A stretch of DNA of 64,000 nucleotides, from positions 34,387,366 to 34,451,365 of the forward strand of contig NC_088777.1 in NCBI RefSeq assembly GCF_954871325.1. The letters are read 5' to 3'. The notes beneath the pieces were generated by a model. It ran no database searches and was not told where the DNA came from. It was given only the letters and a program-made list of their open reading frames with translations. Each line of letters opens with the position of its first letter. The stretch's first letter is position 1. The DNA is from Gordionus sp. m RMFG-2023 (taxonomy: Eukaryota; Nematomorpha; Gordioida; Chordodea; Parachordodidae). The translations under genes were made by a program, and so were the position numbers. This document shows, piece by piece, positions 24,501 to 33,819 of the stretch.

Positions 24501-26083
24501 TTTAAAAAAAAATTATTTTTAATTTTTATAGCTAATAATTAGTGATGTTAAAAGTTACTTTTGAAACATAACTAGTTACAGTTACTAGTTACATTTTTAC
24601 AAAAGTAACTAGTTATTAGTTACAGTTATTTTCAAAAGTAATTAGTTACTTACTTTATACATCATTCATATGCGCATTTATTTATTGAATGCATTTATTT
24701 AATATAAAAAAAATTGGGATAAACAAAGTATAATCAGTTATTTAAAATAATATACAATTTATTTATATAAAAAAATATCGCAAAATTGAATATTTACATC
24801 GAAGATAAAAATATATATTTGCATTGAAAAAAAAACATTTATTTTTCATAAAAATTAGAATCTAATAAATTTTTATTTGCTTTTAACAACAAATTAATTT
24901 CAAGTTATTATCTAGGAGACGTGCTCGTTTATCTCCAAAAATGAGCTTACCTAGACTGAACAAGCGCTCTACGGGAGCATTTGATGTTAAAACAACATTA
25001 TATTTAATAAAGAGTAATTTTAACTTTGGAAAATCGTTATATAAAGAAAAAGTGTTGTTATTAGATTTGATAAAGTTTTCTATAAGTTTATTATCCAGAA
25101 TATTTTGTCGCTTTAGGTCAAAAAATCCAACTACATCAAGTGATGTTGGTTTTGAGCATGATTCATTCGTCTGGGATTCACTTTGAGGTATTAAGGTAAA
25201 TTTGAACGGGAAATTATAACAATCAGACATTTTCACAACATATTAAAAATAAAATTAATTATTTGAATATATCTTTAGAAGTAACTAGTTAATTTTGGCA
25301 GTTACATTTCAAAAATTATAACTAGTTACGTTACTAGTTACAATTTAAAAAATATAACTAGTTACAGTTATTTTTTAGCCAAAGTAACTAGTTACATGTA
25401 ACTAGTTACCTTAACATCACTACTAATAATGGCGATTTAAAATCTTTGATTTTAAAATATACTACCCAGCCTAGCCCGGGTATATTTAAAAAAAATGTGC
25501 GAGCTGGGCTTAGGGCCGGGCCTGCAGGTTTGATATAAATAGTAAAATATAAAATATAAGTTCTAGATTATGTAGTATTAAGTAACATTTATGTGATATT
25601 TTTACTTTTTAAAAATTACAATTTCATTTTAAAAAGTAGAAAAAATCAATTTTTAAAAATTTTACTACTAGAAATGGGTGAAGGGAGGGCAGAAAATTTT
25701 ATTGGGGCTTGGCCCTCATATCCTAGTTACAGCCCTGTTTTAGGTCACTGTTATCAAATATGTTTTTTAAACAATGTATTTCTATTCTTTTAATTCCTTT
25801 ACTATGTTCCTATTTTTTTGTTTTTATTTTTTAAAATTCCTATACATACAGGAGAACAACTATGTGTGGGACATTAGATTATATCTGCCCTGAAATGGTT
25901 AATTCCAGAGCTTACAACGAAAAAGTAGACAATTGGTCTCTGGGCATTTTAACCTTCGAATTACTTATGGCTTACCCTCCCTTTGAAAGCGACGATAGGG
26001 ATGAAACTTATAGGAAAATACGTAAAGGCTTAGCGATTTATCCCCCAAAGATTGGTTTCTTAGCCAAAGATTTTATTTCCAAA
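18133..26083 (+). CDS. AURK: Aurora-type serine/threonine kinase, five exons seen, ends not found
   Basis: Aurora kinases phosphorylate chromosomal and spindle proteins in mitosis. Five exons are seen: 18133-18241, 18293-18372, 18419-18557, 22114-22262 and 25852-26083. All introns are GT-AG and all phases agree. In order they give a glycine loop ([10 protein letters not shown]), the lysine in [23 protein letters not shown], an activation loop [10 protein letters not shown] and the APE-like CPEM. The Aurora signature is the FGWSVH and MCGTLDY pair. Introns of about 3.6 kb each are full of transposons. Missing are the N-terminal exon or exons and the last part of the kinase fold (LLxxNPxxR to HPW). 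The catalytic residues seen are intact and there is no stop in the exons, so the gene looks alive or recently so. Whether it is type A or B cannot be decided. Confidence 0.88.
18560..18890. other. Start of intron 3, no recognised feature
   Basis: AT-rich intron sequence. A small GC-richer patch at 18612-18665 ('cagtctggtccaaatccc') resembles MITE debris at 21780-21935, but I could not find paired ends. Confidence 0.3.
18937..19041. mobile_element. Small relic with TAGTG-type hAT subterminal repeats
   Basis: The right edge, reversed, reads GAGTGTTGTTAAAATAATTA, close to the TAGTGNTGTTAA terminus of the elements at 24540, 26695 and 32503. 'GCTAGTTAC' and 'ATAACTAATTA' inside resemble the GTAACTAGTTAC subterminal repeats of that family. 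No target duplication was seen. Confidence 0.4.
19171..21668 (-). mobile_element. hAT transposon with CAGTGAC ends, 2.5 kb, dead
   Basis: The left end begins CAGTGACAAGG and the right end, reversed, CAGTGACGAAAC. Both ends carry a nearby GGGAAGCA motif. The flanks are ATTAAATC (19163-19170) and GTTAAATC (21669-21676), an 8-bp duplication with one mismatch. It holds a decayed transposase on the minus strand. It lies in intron 3 of the kinase gene, transcribed against it. Confidence 0.85.
19480..21110 (-). pseudogene. hAT transposase, ZMYM1-like (DUF4371) type, broken
   Basis: The best-preserved part (20918-20415, 167 codons) reads [18 protein letters not shown] and [18 protein letters not shown]. 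These match the DUF4371 region of ZMYM/THAP-like hAT transposases, in which the D of DETTD is catalytic. Before it (about 21110-20940) is the TTF-type zinc-finger region with [11 protein letters not shown] and KGFSDMNNF. After it come [11 protein letters not shown] (20335), [13 protein letters not shown] (20140) and, near 19600, [16 protein letters not shown] codons. Several stops and frameshifts break it, and the C-terminal dimerisation part is the most decayed. Confidence 0.8.
21677..22110. other. Intron 3 remainder with GC-rich MITE debris
   Basis: 21775-21935 contains 'ggcctgggctggg' and 'gggcttgcaggtt', words typical of the CCTGCAG-type MITE at 24424-25532, but paired ends are not clear. 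The rest is AT-rich, ending in a (TA)n tract just before the exon at 22114. Confidence 0.4.
22114..22262 (+). CDS. AURK: Aurora-type kinase, catalytic loop exon
   Basis: This exon follows TATAATAG and encodes [20 protein letters not shown], then DIKPENILI and [16 protein letters not shown]. It carries the catalytic aspartate (HRD), the asparagine of KPEN and the metal-binding DFG. The donor GTAATT leaves two bases that are completed to AAG by the exon at 25852. A hAT of 2.5 kb lies in the intron before it. Confidence 0.9.
22263..24423. other. First part of intron 4, mostly unassigned
   Basis: No coding exon was recognised. At 23700-23960 a degenerate repeat with the words 'ctaccaa', 'actgccca' and 'attagct' recurs about every 40-60 bp. 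At 22882-22905 and 23007-23025 there is a short inverted pair ('gttgttatgaaaa' and 'ttttcataacaac'). A G10 run lies at 24258-24267. Confidence 0.35.
24540..25422 (-). mobile_element. TAGTG-type hAT, internally deleted, perfect 8-bp TSD
   Basis: The ends are TAGTGATGTTAAAAGTTAC and, reversed, TAGTGATGTTAAGGTAAC. The flanks are CTAATAAT at 24532-24539 and 25423-25430, identical. Both subterminal zones carry many palindromic GTAACTAGTTAC units (24545-24655 and 25275-25410). It keeps only the C-terminal part of a transposase. It sits inside the MITE at 24424-25532 and is therefore younger. Confidence 0.9.
24883..25236 (-). pseudogene. hAT transposase, C-terminal dimerisation remnant
   Basis: This 117-codon open frame contains [20 protein letters not shown] followed by [18 protein letters not shown] and DNNLKLI. 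This is the hAT C-terminal dimerisation domain (the SxxxERxFSxxGxI pattern). The N-terminal and catalytic parts were lost in the internal deletion. The frame is intact, which suggests a recent deletion or chance survival. Confidence 0.82.
25852..26083 (+). CDS. AURK: Aurora-type kinase, activation loop and C-lobe exon
   Basis: After CATACAG the exon encodes [40 protein letters not shown] and [10 protein letters not shown]. These are the activation threonine pair, the APE-like anchor, subdomain IX and part of X. It stops at a strong donor, GTAAGT. The next expected piece (LLxxNPxxR...HPW) is not in the following 600 bp; after that a 5-kb transposon begins. If the donor is not used, translation would stop at 26150 and the protein would lack subdomain XI. 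Confidence 0.9.
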
Positions 26084-26686
26084 GTAAGTCTAACCAAAAA
26101 GTTTTTATCTCTAGTCACCTTAATAGGGAAAACGATGAGAGTGAATGAATAAAAGTAACGATGCACCGATACTCACTTTATCGGCAGATATTTTAAATTT
26201 TTTATCGACACCAGTAGCTGATACTCAAAAATGATAAATTACCTTCATAATTTAAAAAAAAAATTGGTCATAATTATTCTATAAATTTAATTTAAAAAAT
26301 TAATATAAAAATTTCTAAACCGAAAACAAAAAGAAAATTGGAAGTGTTATTAATTTTTTTTATTTCCCTTAATTTTTATGAATAAATATACTACACTATT
26401 ATTTTTATATCCGTCAATACCATGCTAAGTATCGGGGTATCAGTGCATCTCTTGATAAAAGGAAGAAGAGATGTGGAATCCTGTCTTTTATTCACTTAAT
26501 ATTAGTTTTTTTATTCAAGATAGCAATTGAGAAAGAATGGAAGGAAATAGTAAAAGAATTAATTTAAAATGAAAGCCTTTTTTTACATTCACACAAATAT
26601 ATTAAAATCTAAACCAGCTAATAGGTTTTTTAAAAAGTGTTTTATCTCTAAAGTGACTTTTATAGAAACAAATAAAAAACGGGAAA
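26084..26686. other. Intron or 3' region after the last kinase exon seen
   Basis: AT-rich. 'taacgatgcaccgatactca' at 26156 and 'agtatcggggtatcagtgcatc' at 26429 form an inverted pair about 290 bp apart, which suggests a small MITE with GATGCACCGATAC ends (about 26159-26453). No exon with the LLxxNPxxR motif was found. Confidence 0.45.
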
Positions 26687-26957
26687 GTGAAATTTAGTGT
26701 TGTTAAAGTAACTAGTTAAAATTACATTTTTGCTAAAAAATAACTAAAGTTATATTTTAAAAATTGTAACTAGTAACTGTAACTAGTTATATTTTTTGTA
26801 ATGTAACTGCCAAAAGTAACTAGTTACTTTAAAAAATATCGATGTATAAATCTAAATAATATATTCAAATAATTAATTTTATTTTTAATATGTGAATTGA
26901 TCTCTTATTAAAAGAATATTAAAATTATAATTAATATACTATAACTTTATAAAAATA

Positions 26958-27040
26958 CTAGCTGATAGCCCGTCAAGGATGACGCGGAATCAGAATTTTC
27001 TACTTGACGATGGATGAATCAGAATAGTCAAATGAGAGAA
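26958..27040 (-). mobile_element. Helitron 3' end fragment
   Basis: The minus strand ends in CTAG (26961-26958), preceded by the hairpin CGTCA-TCCT-TGACG and the phrase GGGCTATCAG. This is the same terminus as at 636, 12144 and 14492. The phrase 'gatggatgaatcaga' follows, as in the other copies. There is no coding part. Confidence 0.7.
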
Positions 27041-27359
27041 ATAGATTATCCGTATTCATTCTTCCAAGATTTCTATAAATTTTTAGAGAAAATGGACAAA
27101 CATATTATGGTAAATATATAATAAAAAAATATGAGTTTTGATATTTATCAATTCTTTAAAGAAATTTTCCACATCTAGGCGCAATAGTTTTTGCCCTCTC
27201 ACTTCTTATAAAATCTACATCTCAAAATCATTTAAATGCTTTTAAAACCTTCCTAAATACTCTTTTTTAAAAAAACCTGCCATCATAGATTCGAATCAAT
27301 TATGGGGGCAAATCTGATTATCTCACAAACACTGTGGTGGTATCCACCCCATTGTAATG

Positions 27360-27830
27360 GGCTATTTAGAAGATTATTAGCAAAAATAATTGCCACGGGT
27401 CAAAACCCAGGGTCTTAACTTATTAAATATACGTATCAATTAGAATTTGGTGTTTAGGCAAAATAGCTTCACATGCCATTTATATTATATCCAAAATCCT
27501 CATAACATGGTTATTATCAAAGTAGACTTTAGAAATGCTTTCAATTGCAAATTTCCTAAACATTTCATAGATTGCTTTTATCCCAAATTTCCTGTTTATT
27601 CAAAATTCCTAGAGACATACTGTAACCTTATAACTACTTTATTCGGCCCACATGGCTTAGATTCTGGCGAAAAGCAGGGGCACACTTGGTATTCATTATC
27701 TCATCCATTATCTTAAACCTAAATTTTATTTGGATATAAATATTTGGTATCTTGATGATGGAACAGATGCTCATAATTGGTTTTCAATTTCTTTAAGCCA
27801 ATTTTAAAAGACTCATTCTTAATAAGTCCA
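27360..27830 (+). pseudogene. Reverse transcriptase fossil, probably non-LTR type
   Basis: Pieces of an RT palm are readable on the plus strand: IIKVDFRNAFN (about 27510-27545), which holds the first catalytic aspartate, and NIWYLDDGTDAH (about 27740-27775), the YxDD-type box. Upstream, YQLEFGV matches the region before motif A in this RT group. The wording of these boxes is closer to non-LTR-type RTs than to Gypsy. The fragment is short and broken, with no endonuclease or tail seen. Confidence 0.6.
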
Positions 27831-27988
27831 AATCCAAAATCTGTTTCCATGATAACAATTTACAAATCCCTCATCTAGCAAAATTAATTATTGAGTACAT
27901 AAATAATAATAATTAAAAAAATAAGGAAATTAATATAATTTAAAAAAAGTATACCAAGTTGGATTATGAAGAAATAAAATCTTTGTTG

Positions 27989-28010
27989 GGATTCGAACCC
28001 ATGACCCTCA
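27989..28010 (-). repeat. tRNA-like B box (SINE relic)
   Basis: The minus strand contains GGGTTCGAATCCC, a pol III B box as in tRNA genes. The matching A box and cloverleaf are not clear, so this is a tRNA-derived relic at most. Confidence 0.4.
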
Positions 28011-28739
28011 TGACCCTTTTAAAAAATCGTGAATTTTTAAATATATAATAAATTGTGAGTGACAAAGCTTTTATATATATTATAGATGAGATGTAATTAA
28101 AAGAAGAGAAATAAAATAATATATTTATGTTTGGTCGGTGGGGCTTAATGACCCATGTATAGATATACAGTTGGATCGACAAATTTATTGATATTCTTTG
28201 TTGTAAGTAGAAGCCTTATTTTGGATCACCTGTGATGCAACCTTTGCACTATTATTTAATAATTTTAGCTTGGCATCCAAATGATCGACAGGTGTCTGAA
28301 ACAACCCGAATAAAGAAAAGATAATTAAGGTGGCTCAGGCCCGTACACAGCGGGGGGCAGGGGGACAAATCCCCCCCCCCAAAGCCAAAAATGCAGATGC
28401 CGGATATAATTTCAAAAATATTATTGTTTATATTGGTTAATATTTATTCCTATCTCATATTAAATATATATTTAATTACATTTATTATCACATTCATCTA
28501 GTAAGTTATTTTATCAATTAATTTCGATTTCTAGTTTTCAGGCGTAATATTTACTTTATTTTCAAATTTTTAGTAGCGTAATATTTATCTACCATTTTCA
28601 AATTTCTAGTAGCGTAATATTTATCTACCATTTTCAAATTTCTAGTCAAATGATAATTATTTCTGAAACTTCTTGTCCAACACGGAAAATAAAATTGCAA
28701 CTTTGTCGAGATAGACTCTCCGCCATCAAACAGTAACAG

Positions 28740-29885
28740 CTTTTATGAGTTATAAGAGCCGATTATTTGCTATTACTGAAATTTTAATATGGCCTGAAAG
28801 AAATATTTCCTCAGAAGCAAGAAAATTATTGGATTCAATGCTTATTACAAATTTTTTTTCTCGTTAGAATGTATTATTTAATTATACAACTATTTTATTT
28901 ATTACTTTTCAAAAGCATCACATTGACTTGATTAAGAAGATGAGAATAGCTGAGAGCATTTTATTAGAACTCAAGGATATTAGGGCTAATGTTGATGAAG
29001 AATTTCATATTTTATATGTTATTGTTGAGTCAAAAGCAGGGCTATACGTGTTTTATATTTGTCTCCTTCGACTTGCAGCAAGGCAAGCTCATCGTTAAAA
29101 CATTAATATAGGATCAGTAGAAGGGTATATCTATATATTTATATCTTAGATATATTTATAACCCAAATAAATGAATAGTTTTTAAATCATCATACAACAC
29201 TTACCAATCTAAAAATATTACTTCCACAAAAGCCTTCCCGACCTTTTTCAGATGGTGATAGAAAAAAAATATTTGTTAGATTTTTATCATGAAGATGTTA
29301 AAGTATCTTATGATGCCTTATTAGTTAAATAAGTGTGTTTATAAGATTAACTATGGATGATATAGTCCCAAAAAATGCTATGGATGCTCTGCATTATTTC
29401 AAACACATTTTAGATTATATTCCCTATGTATTAAAAGGGTTTATATATCTTAGCAACCCTTCCCATTAGTAAACTAATGAGAGAACATTCTCTTTTTTAA
29501 GAAGAATAACAGAGCCCTGTAGAGGTACCATTTTCAGAGCACCACCCGTATTATAAAAAAAAAAATTTGCAGGCCTGGCCTGGTTGTTTTTAAAATAAAA
29601 TAAAAATAAATTATATTTATTTCTGATTTTTATAGCTAATAATAACGATTTCAAATATAGGCTGTTTTAAAATATACAGCCCAAATTTGGGGCCCAGCCT
29701 GGGTATATTTAAAAAAAATTAAAATACGGTCTGGCCCGGGGGCCGGGCCTGCAGGTCTCTGAAAAACATACCAAGAAGTAAAACTTCTGAAAGTAGATTG
29801 AAAGGTTTGGATCTTTTGAATATTCATAGGTATTTAACAACAAGCAAGGATGAGATAATTGAAAAATAGGCACAATCCCAACGAA
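28740..29885 (+). pseudogene. hAT transposase (ZMYM/THAP-like), broken
   Basis: Readable parts are MRIAESILLELKDIRANVDE (about 28940-29000), RLAARQAHR followed by GSVEGY (about 29070-29130), FSDGDRKKIF (29247), ERTFSFLRRI (29480-29510) and, after the MITE, SRLKGLDLLNIHRYL and AQSQRRLDF (29795-29905). The last three make up the usual C-terminal dimerisation domain, here split by the MITE. Several stops and shifts break the rest. The N-terminal zinc-finger part was not recognised. Confidence 0.75.
29510..29761. mobile_element. CCTGCAG-type MITE inside hAT transposase
   Basis: The ends are CAGAGCCCTGTAGAGGTACC and, reversed, CAGAGACCTGCAGGCC. It interrupts the transposase between LRRI and KNIPRSK codons. 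The same MITE sits at the same place in the other 2-kb copy (51445-51770), so it was already aboard before both copies moved. Confidence 0.8.
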
Positions 29886-31324
29886 GATTGGATTTTACAT
29901 TGTAAATATATAACATACAAAATACAATTATTCCTAAGAAACTTTTTGTGTATTAATTTATATTTTTAACATTTAAATTTTTTATACTTTATATATAAAT
30001 TTTAAAGGCTCAAAAAATTCAAATTTTTATTTTGGGTCATTTAAGTGATTCTTATAGTGGTTATATTCACTTTATATTTTATAATTCACATTTAATTTAT
30101 AGTTTTTCATCTACTGCCAGTTATATCCGTTTAATATTTTTTAATTCACATTTATTTTATAGTTTTTTATATGCCGGTTTATACATATAATTTTTTTCTA
30201 ATTCACATTAATTTAAAATTGTGTATTAGAAATAGTTATTAGTCCTAATAAAATTATGCTTGATATTTTTAAAAATAATAATATTTCTTAAAAAAAATTA
30301 TTACCCCCCCTCCCCCTCCCCACAGACCAAATTCCTGCGTATGTGCCTGAGGTGGCTATATTTATTTTTTGTATTTTCTGCTTTAGTGATGGAGTTAACA
30401 GTAAAAGATCTAGCAAAACGATCTACACAATCCCAAACGAGGGGTAAACCTTGGTTCCAAGGGACTAGCTTTGTGATAAATTAATTTTAAATTTTGTTTA
30501 AATGTCTCATTGTGTTTACAAAGTATATGTCCAAATAGATTTTCTTTTCTTAAATTGTTGCATTGCTGGGTTTTATTATTTTGTAACCAAATTCAAGTAA
30601 TAAACCTATTTTTTATATTATATTTCCTTACAAATTTAACACAATATTTTCCATATTTTTTGCCTTCAAGTTGCTGGCAATACTTATACTTTGGAATTTC
30701 ATAAGTTATAAATGTATTTTTTAAATTTTCTAAATTAGAGCATAAAACTTAGTATAAGGAAAGACAAAGATTTAGATTATTTTGGAATTAAATAATTTTT
30801 GTATAAAATGCTAAATTAGTCATCATTACTTATTAATAAGAAAAGACAATGACTATGAAAGAAACACAAAATATTATAATGCAGATATCAAATATAATTT
30901 CCTTCAACAAAAGATTAATCATATAACCTACATTCCATAGGCTAATTTAATTTTTTTGAAAATTGGGGAATTATCTAGGGTATTTTTGTCATGGTCCTCT
31001 TGTTCAGGATTTTTTTGCCTTCCAAAAAAATAGGTAAACTCTATGATCTAGTGTTTTCCAAATTATACAATAGAATGCATGCATATTTAATTAAATAAAA
31101 AATAAATTATCTAATACCCTTTCATTATTATTCTTTTTATCACAATTTTATTTGCAATAAGTTTAAAATAATTTGCATCAACTGTATATATAAATATCAT
31201 ATTTGCAAATATTTGAGTGAAAAAATCATTAATACTTATTACATAACTTGAAACCCATTTTTAGAATTAATAGACCATTTTAAAATTTATAAGAACCAGA
31301 AAATAACTTATAATGATTCTGTAA

Positions 31325-31430
31325 CTAATAACTAGTTGCATTTATAAAAATGTAACTAGTAACTGTAACTTGTTATATTTTTACCAATGTAACTGTAACT
31401 AGTTATGTTTCAAAGGTAACTTTATCTTAT
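31325..31430. repeat. GTAACTAGTTAC-type subterminal repeats
   Basis: Several 'aactagtaactgtaac' and 'taactagttat' units, ending in GGTAACTTTA. This looks like the right subterminal zone of the composite at 26695-31743. It is separated from the terminal inverted repeat (31731-31743) by about 290 bp of unrelated sequence, which would fit an insertion at TTA. Confidence 0.55.
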
Positions 31431-31751
31431 CTTGCACGTTGGTCATAGACCTGCCCAAAATGAGCGAACGTGAATTATATGAAGGTCTATTTTTCATATA
31501 ATTATGCCGATTTTTCTCAGGATACCGACAAACCTTGTACCCAGATGAAACTAATTTATGAGTGGAACTAACCCTCTTCCAATATAGTAAATAGGTTGAT
31601 TTAGCGGAAGATAGAAAATATATTATAAGGAGAAATAGAATAGATGTACAATAAAAAGGAATACTGTTAAAAGTCTTCCAAATACAACTGTCTAATGTTA
31701 GTTTAAGATTTAATTTATTTTTATAAAGGACTTAACAACACTAGTGAAATT

Positions 31752-32494
31752 GCTTGAGTGAATGAATTTTAAGAAAGTAAATGGGGAATTAGTTTTTGTG
31801 TCTAATATTTACCATATTTATGATATTATTTTTAAAATGGCAAAGACAGATTTAGAGAAATTGAATGAAAGAAAGAAAGATAAAAAAAGAGGAAGACACA
31901 TAAAGGTATTTGATTGAATCATAAAATATTTTAAATGATAAAATAGCTACTAAGAAACGATCCCAAACTTAGAATTACACTTAGTGAAGTGTGTGTTCAT
32001 CCATACATCAAAAATAACGATATAGGACCCAAAGCTATGCAATCTCCAGATTTTGTCATATAGAACACTGTATAAACAAATATATAATACTTAATATGCA
32101 ATCTAAATTTACAAATTATATAATTTATCATTATATACCTATTCATCCCGACAACTTTAAATATTGTTCTTGTAGTAATTTTTCATTTACATACACCCTT
32201 ATGCTTATCTATTTTATATAGATTGATTTTTCTTATAAACTCTTTTTTTTTAAACTATTCAGTACTCTTTTTTTTACTAATGTCTTCCCCTTATGTTCTA
32301 CTCAATGTATTCTGGACCACCCTTATTTTTTTACATACATTCACTTCCAAAATCAAAAAGTATTTATATAAAATATTTTAAGAATTTTTCTAATAATTTT
32401 ATTATCAAATTAAAGAAAAATTAAGAAATTTTGATATCATCACTACTCTACTTGCATCTGTCAAACTCGAAAGTTCATTCGTAAAAGTGTTGTA
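31752..32494. other. AT-rich stretch with no recognised gene
   Basis: This lies between two TAGTG-type composites. I looked here for the missing last kinase exon and did not find the LLxxNPxxR or HPW motifs in any plus-strand frame. Confidence 0.35.
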
Positions 32495-32519
32495 TATACG
32501 AATAGTGTTGTTAATCGAT

Positions 32520-33290
32520 TGAGTCGAGTCGACTTAGTCGAAACTGAGTCTAAGTTTTGGGTCGAAAAAATTGACCCAAACTGACTTGAGTCGTGAACTC
32601 AAGTCTATATACCTGAGTCGACTAGAGGACGAATATTTTTATAAACTTGAGTCGTCGACTAGAGAACGAATATTTCAAATTAATTATTAATAATTAAGAT
32701 TTGTTCTGTTTTTTTACATTTTTTTATTATAGACTTCCAACTTGAGATTTAAATAGGAATTATATACTTTAGTCAACTAGAGGTCGCATAGTTCTATGAA
32801 CTTGATTCGACTAGAGGACGAATATTTCAAATTAGTTATTATTAATTTGTTGTTTATTACTTTTTTTTATTTTAGACTTCCAACTTGAGTTGCAAATAGG
32901 AATTATATACTTGAGTCGACTAGAGGACAAATAGTTTTCTATGAACTTGAGTCGACTAGAGGACGAGTATTTCAAATTAGTTTTTTTATTTATTAAGATA
33001 TTTGTTCTGTTTTTTACATTTATTTACTTTAGACTTCCAACTTGAGTTATGAATGCAAAATATATACTTGAGTCGACTAGAGGACGAATAGTTATACTTA
33101 TATGAACGTGAGTCGACTAGAGGACGAATATTTCAAATTTTTTTAATTAAGATATTTGTGATCTATTTTTTACATTTATATACTTTAGACTTTGAACTTG
33201 ACCATGAATACGAAATATATAATTGAGTCGACTAGAGGACGAATATTTCATATTAGTTATTATTTAATTTATTTGTTCTGTTTTTACACA
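32520..33290. repeat. Minisatellite with GTCGACTAGAGGACGAATA core
   Basis: The core 'gagtcgactagaggacgaata' recurs about nine times (for example near 32617, 32650, 32810, 32912, 32947, 33068, 33112 and 33224). The longer phrase 'gacttccaacttgag' recurs near 32730, 32876 and 33029, which gives a higher-order unit of about 150 bp. SalI-like GTCGAC sites are thus abundant in otherwise AT-rich DNA. Confidence 0.85.
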
Positions 33291-33578
33291 GGATAATTAT
33301 AATGACCAATATTGTTTGTTAGCTGTTTTAATTTTCCACCTATTAAAAAAAGCTTAAAATTTTAATGTAATGTGCAGATACACATGGTATTTGTACCTGG
33401 ACCACCTGCTAAAACACAGTTTTTAGGTCGTAAGAAAGCAAATCTACTCAGACCTAACTGTATATCGTTATGAGTCTCTCTAAAGTGAATGAAAAGTTCT
33501 TTAATATTACATAAAATTAGCCTTTTCTGCACTTGTTATTTTCCTATTTACATATAAAATTATTTTTGCCTGCATAAG

Positions 33579-33819
33579 TAGTGTTATTAATTGGTTGGTT
33601 GTGTAGAGCCCAGACCCGGGGTTTGGGTCTAAAATATCGACAAAACCAGCTCTGAGCACGAACCCCGAGCACAGACCCAAAGTCCAGATCCGGATAGATC
33701 GCACAAAGGTTTAGACATCTATTATCGAAAACTCGATGCTTAGACAATTGTTTTCTGGTTAAAATATTGATTTAGCCGTTTTTAAAAATCGGCTCAAAAA
33801 GAGCCGTTTAACAACACTA
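33579..33819. mobile_element. Small MITE with TAGTGTTRTTAA ends
   Basis: The left end is TAGTGTTATTAATTGG and the right end, reversed, TAGTGTTGTTAAACGGC. It is 241 bp, GC-richer than its surroundings, with repeated 'cagacccggggtttgggtct'-like words (33610-33690). The flanks do not match as a target duplication. It lies inside the composite at 32503-38454. Confidence 0.55.

Larger units (their letters stand above)
24424..25532. mobile_element. CCTGCAG-type hAT MITE, perfect 8-bp TSD, split by a second hAT
   Basis: The ends are CAAAGGCCTGCAGAGG and, reversed, CAAACCTGCAGGCCCGG. The flanks are ATATAAAT on both sides (24416-24423 and 25533-25540). GC-rich words such as GGCCCGGCCC mark both edges. 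Two relatives, 29510-29761 and 51445-51770, lie inside the 2-kb hAT family. The element at 24540-25422 is inserted in its middle; without that, the MITE would be about 220 bp. It lies in intron 4 of the kinase gene. Confidence 0.85.
28336..30349 (+). mobile_element. hAT transposon, CAGGCNCGTA ends, 2.0 kb, perfect 8-bp TSD
   Basis: The ends are CAGGCCCGTACACAGCGG and, reversed, CAGGCACATACGCAGG. The flanks are AGGTGGCT at 28328-28335 and 30350-30357, identical. An inverse copy of the whole element lies at 50864-52901. It contains a broken transposase and, within that, a MITE at 29510-29761. It is nested in the composite at 26695-31743 and is younger than it. Confidence 0.9.
26695..31743. mobile_element. 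TAGTG-type hAT composite, 5 kb, perfect 8-bp TSD
   Basis: The left end is TAGTGTTGTTAAAGTAAC and the right end, reversed, TAGTGTTGTTAAGTCC. The flanks are GTGAAATT at 26687-26694 and 31744-31751, identical. The left subterminal zone has GTAACTAGTTAC-type repeats (26700-26850), and so does 31325-31425 near the right end. Inside are a Helitron 3' end, an RT fossil, a pol III B-box sequence and a complete 2-kb hAT (28336-30349). No transposase of its own is readable, so it was non-autonomous, or its coding part has been replaced. Confidence 0.85.

Noticed and set aside
28262-28324. Possible last kinase exon (AWHPNDRQVSE, resembling the NPxxR region)
   Set aside because: It lies within the transposon bounded by perfect target duplications at 26687 and 31744, its phase does not fit the donor at 26083, and similarity is limited to a few residues.
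30395-30483. Possible kinase tail with KPWFQG after a TTTAG acceptor
   Set aside because: A stop falls in the required phase at the acceptor, the match is to PW only, and it is inside the same transposon.
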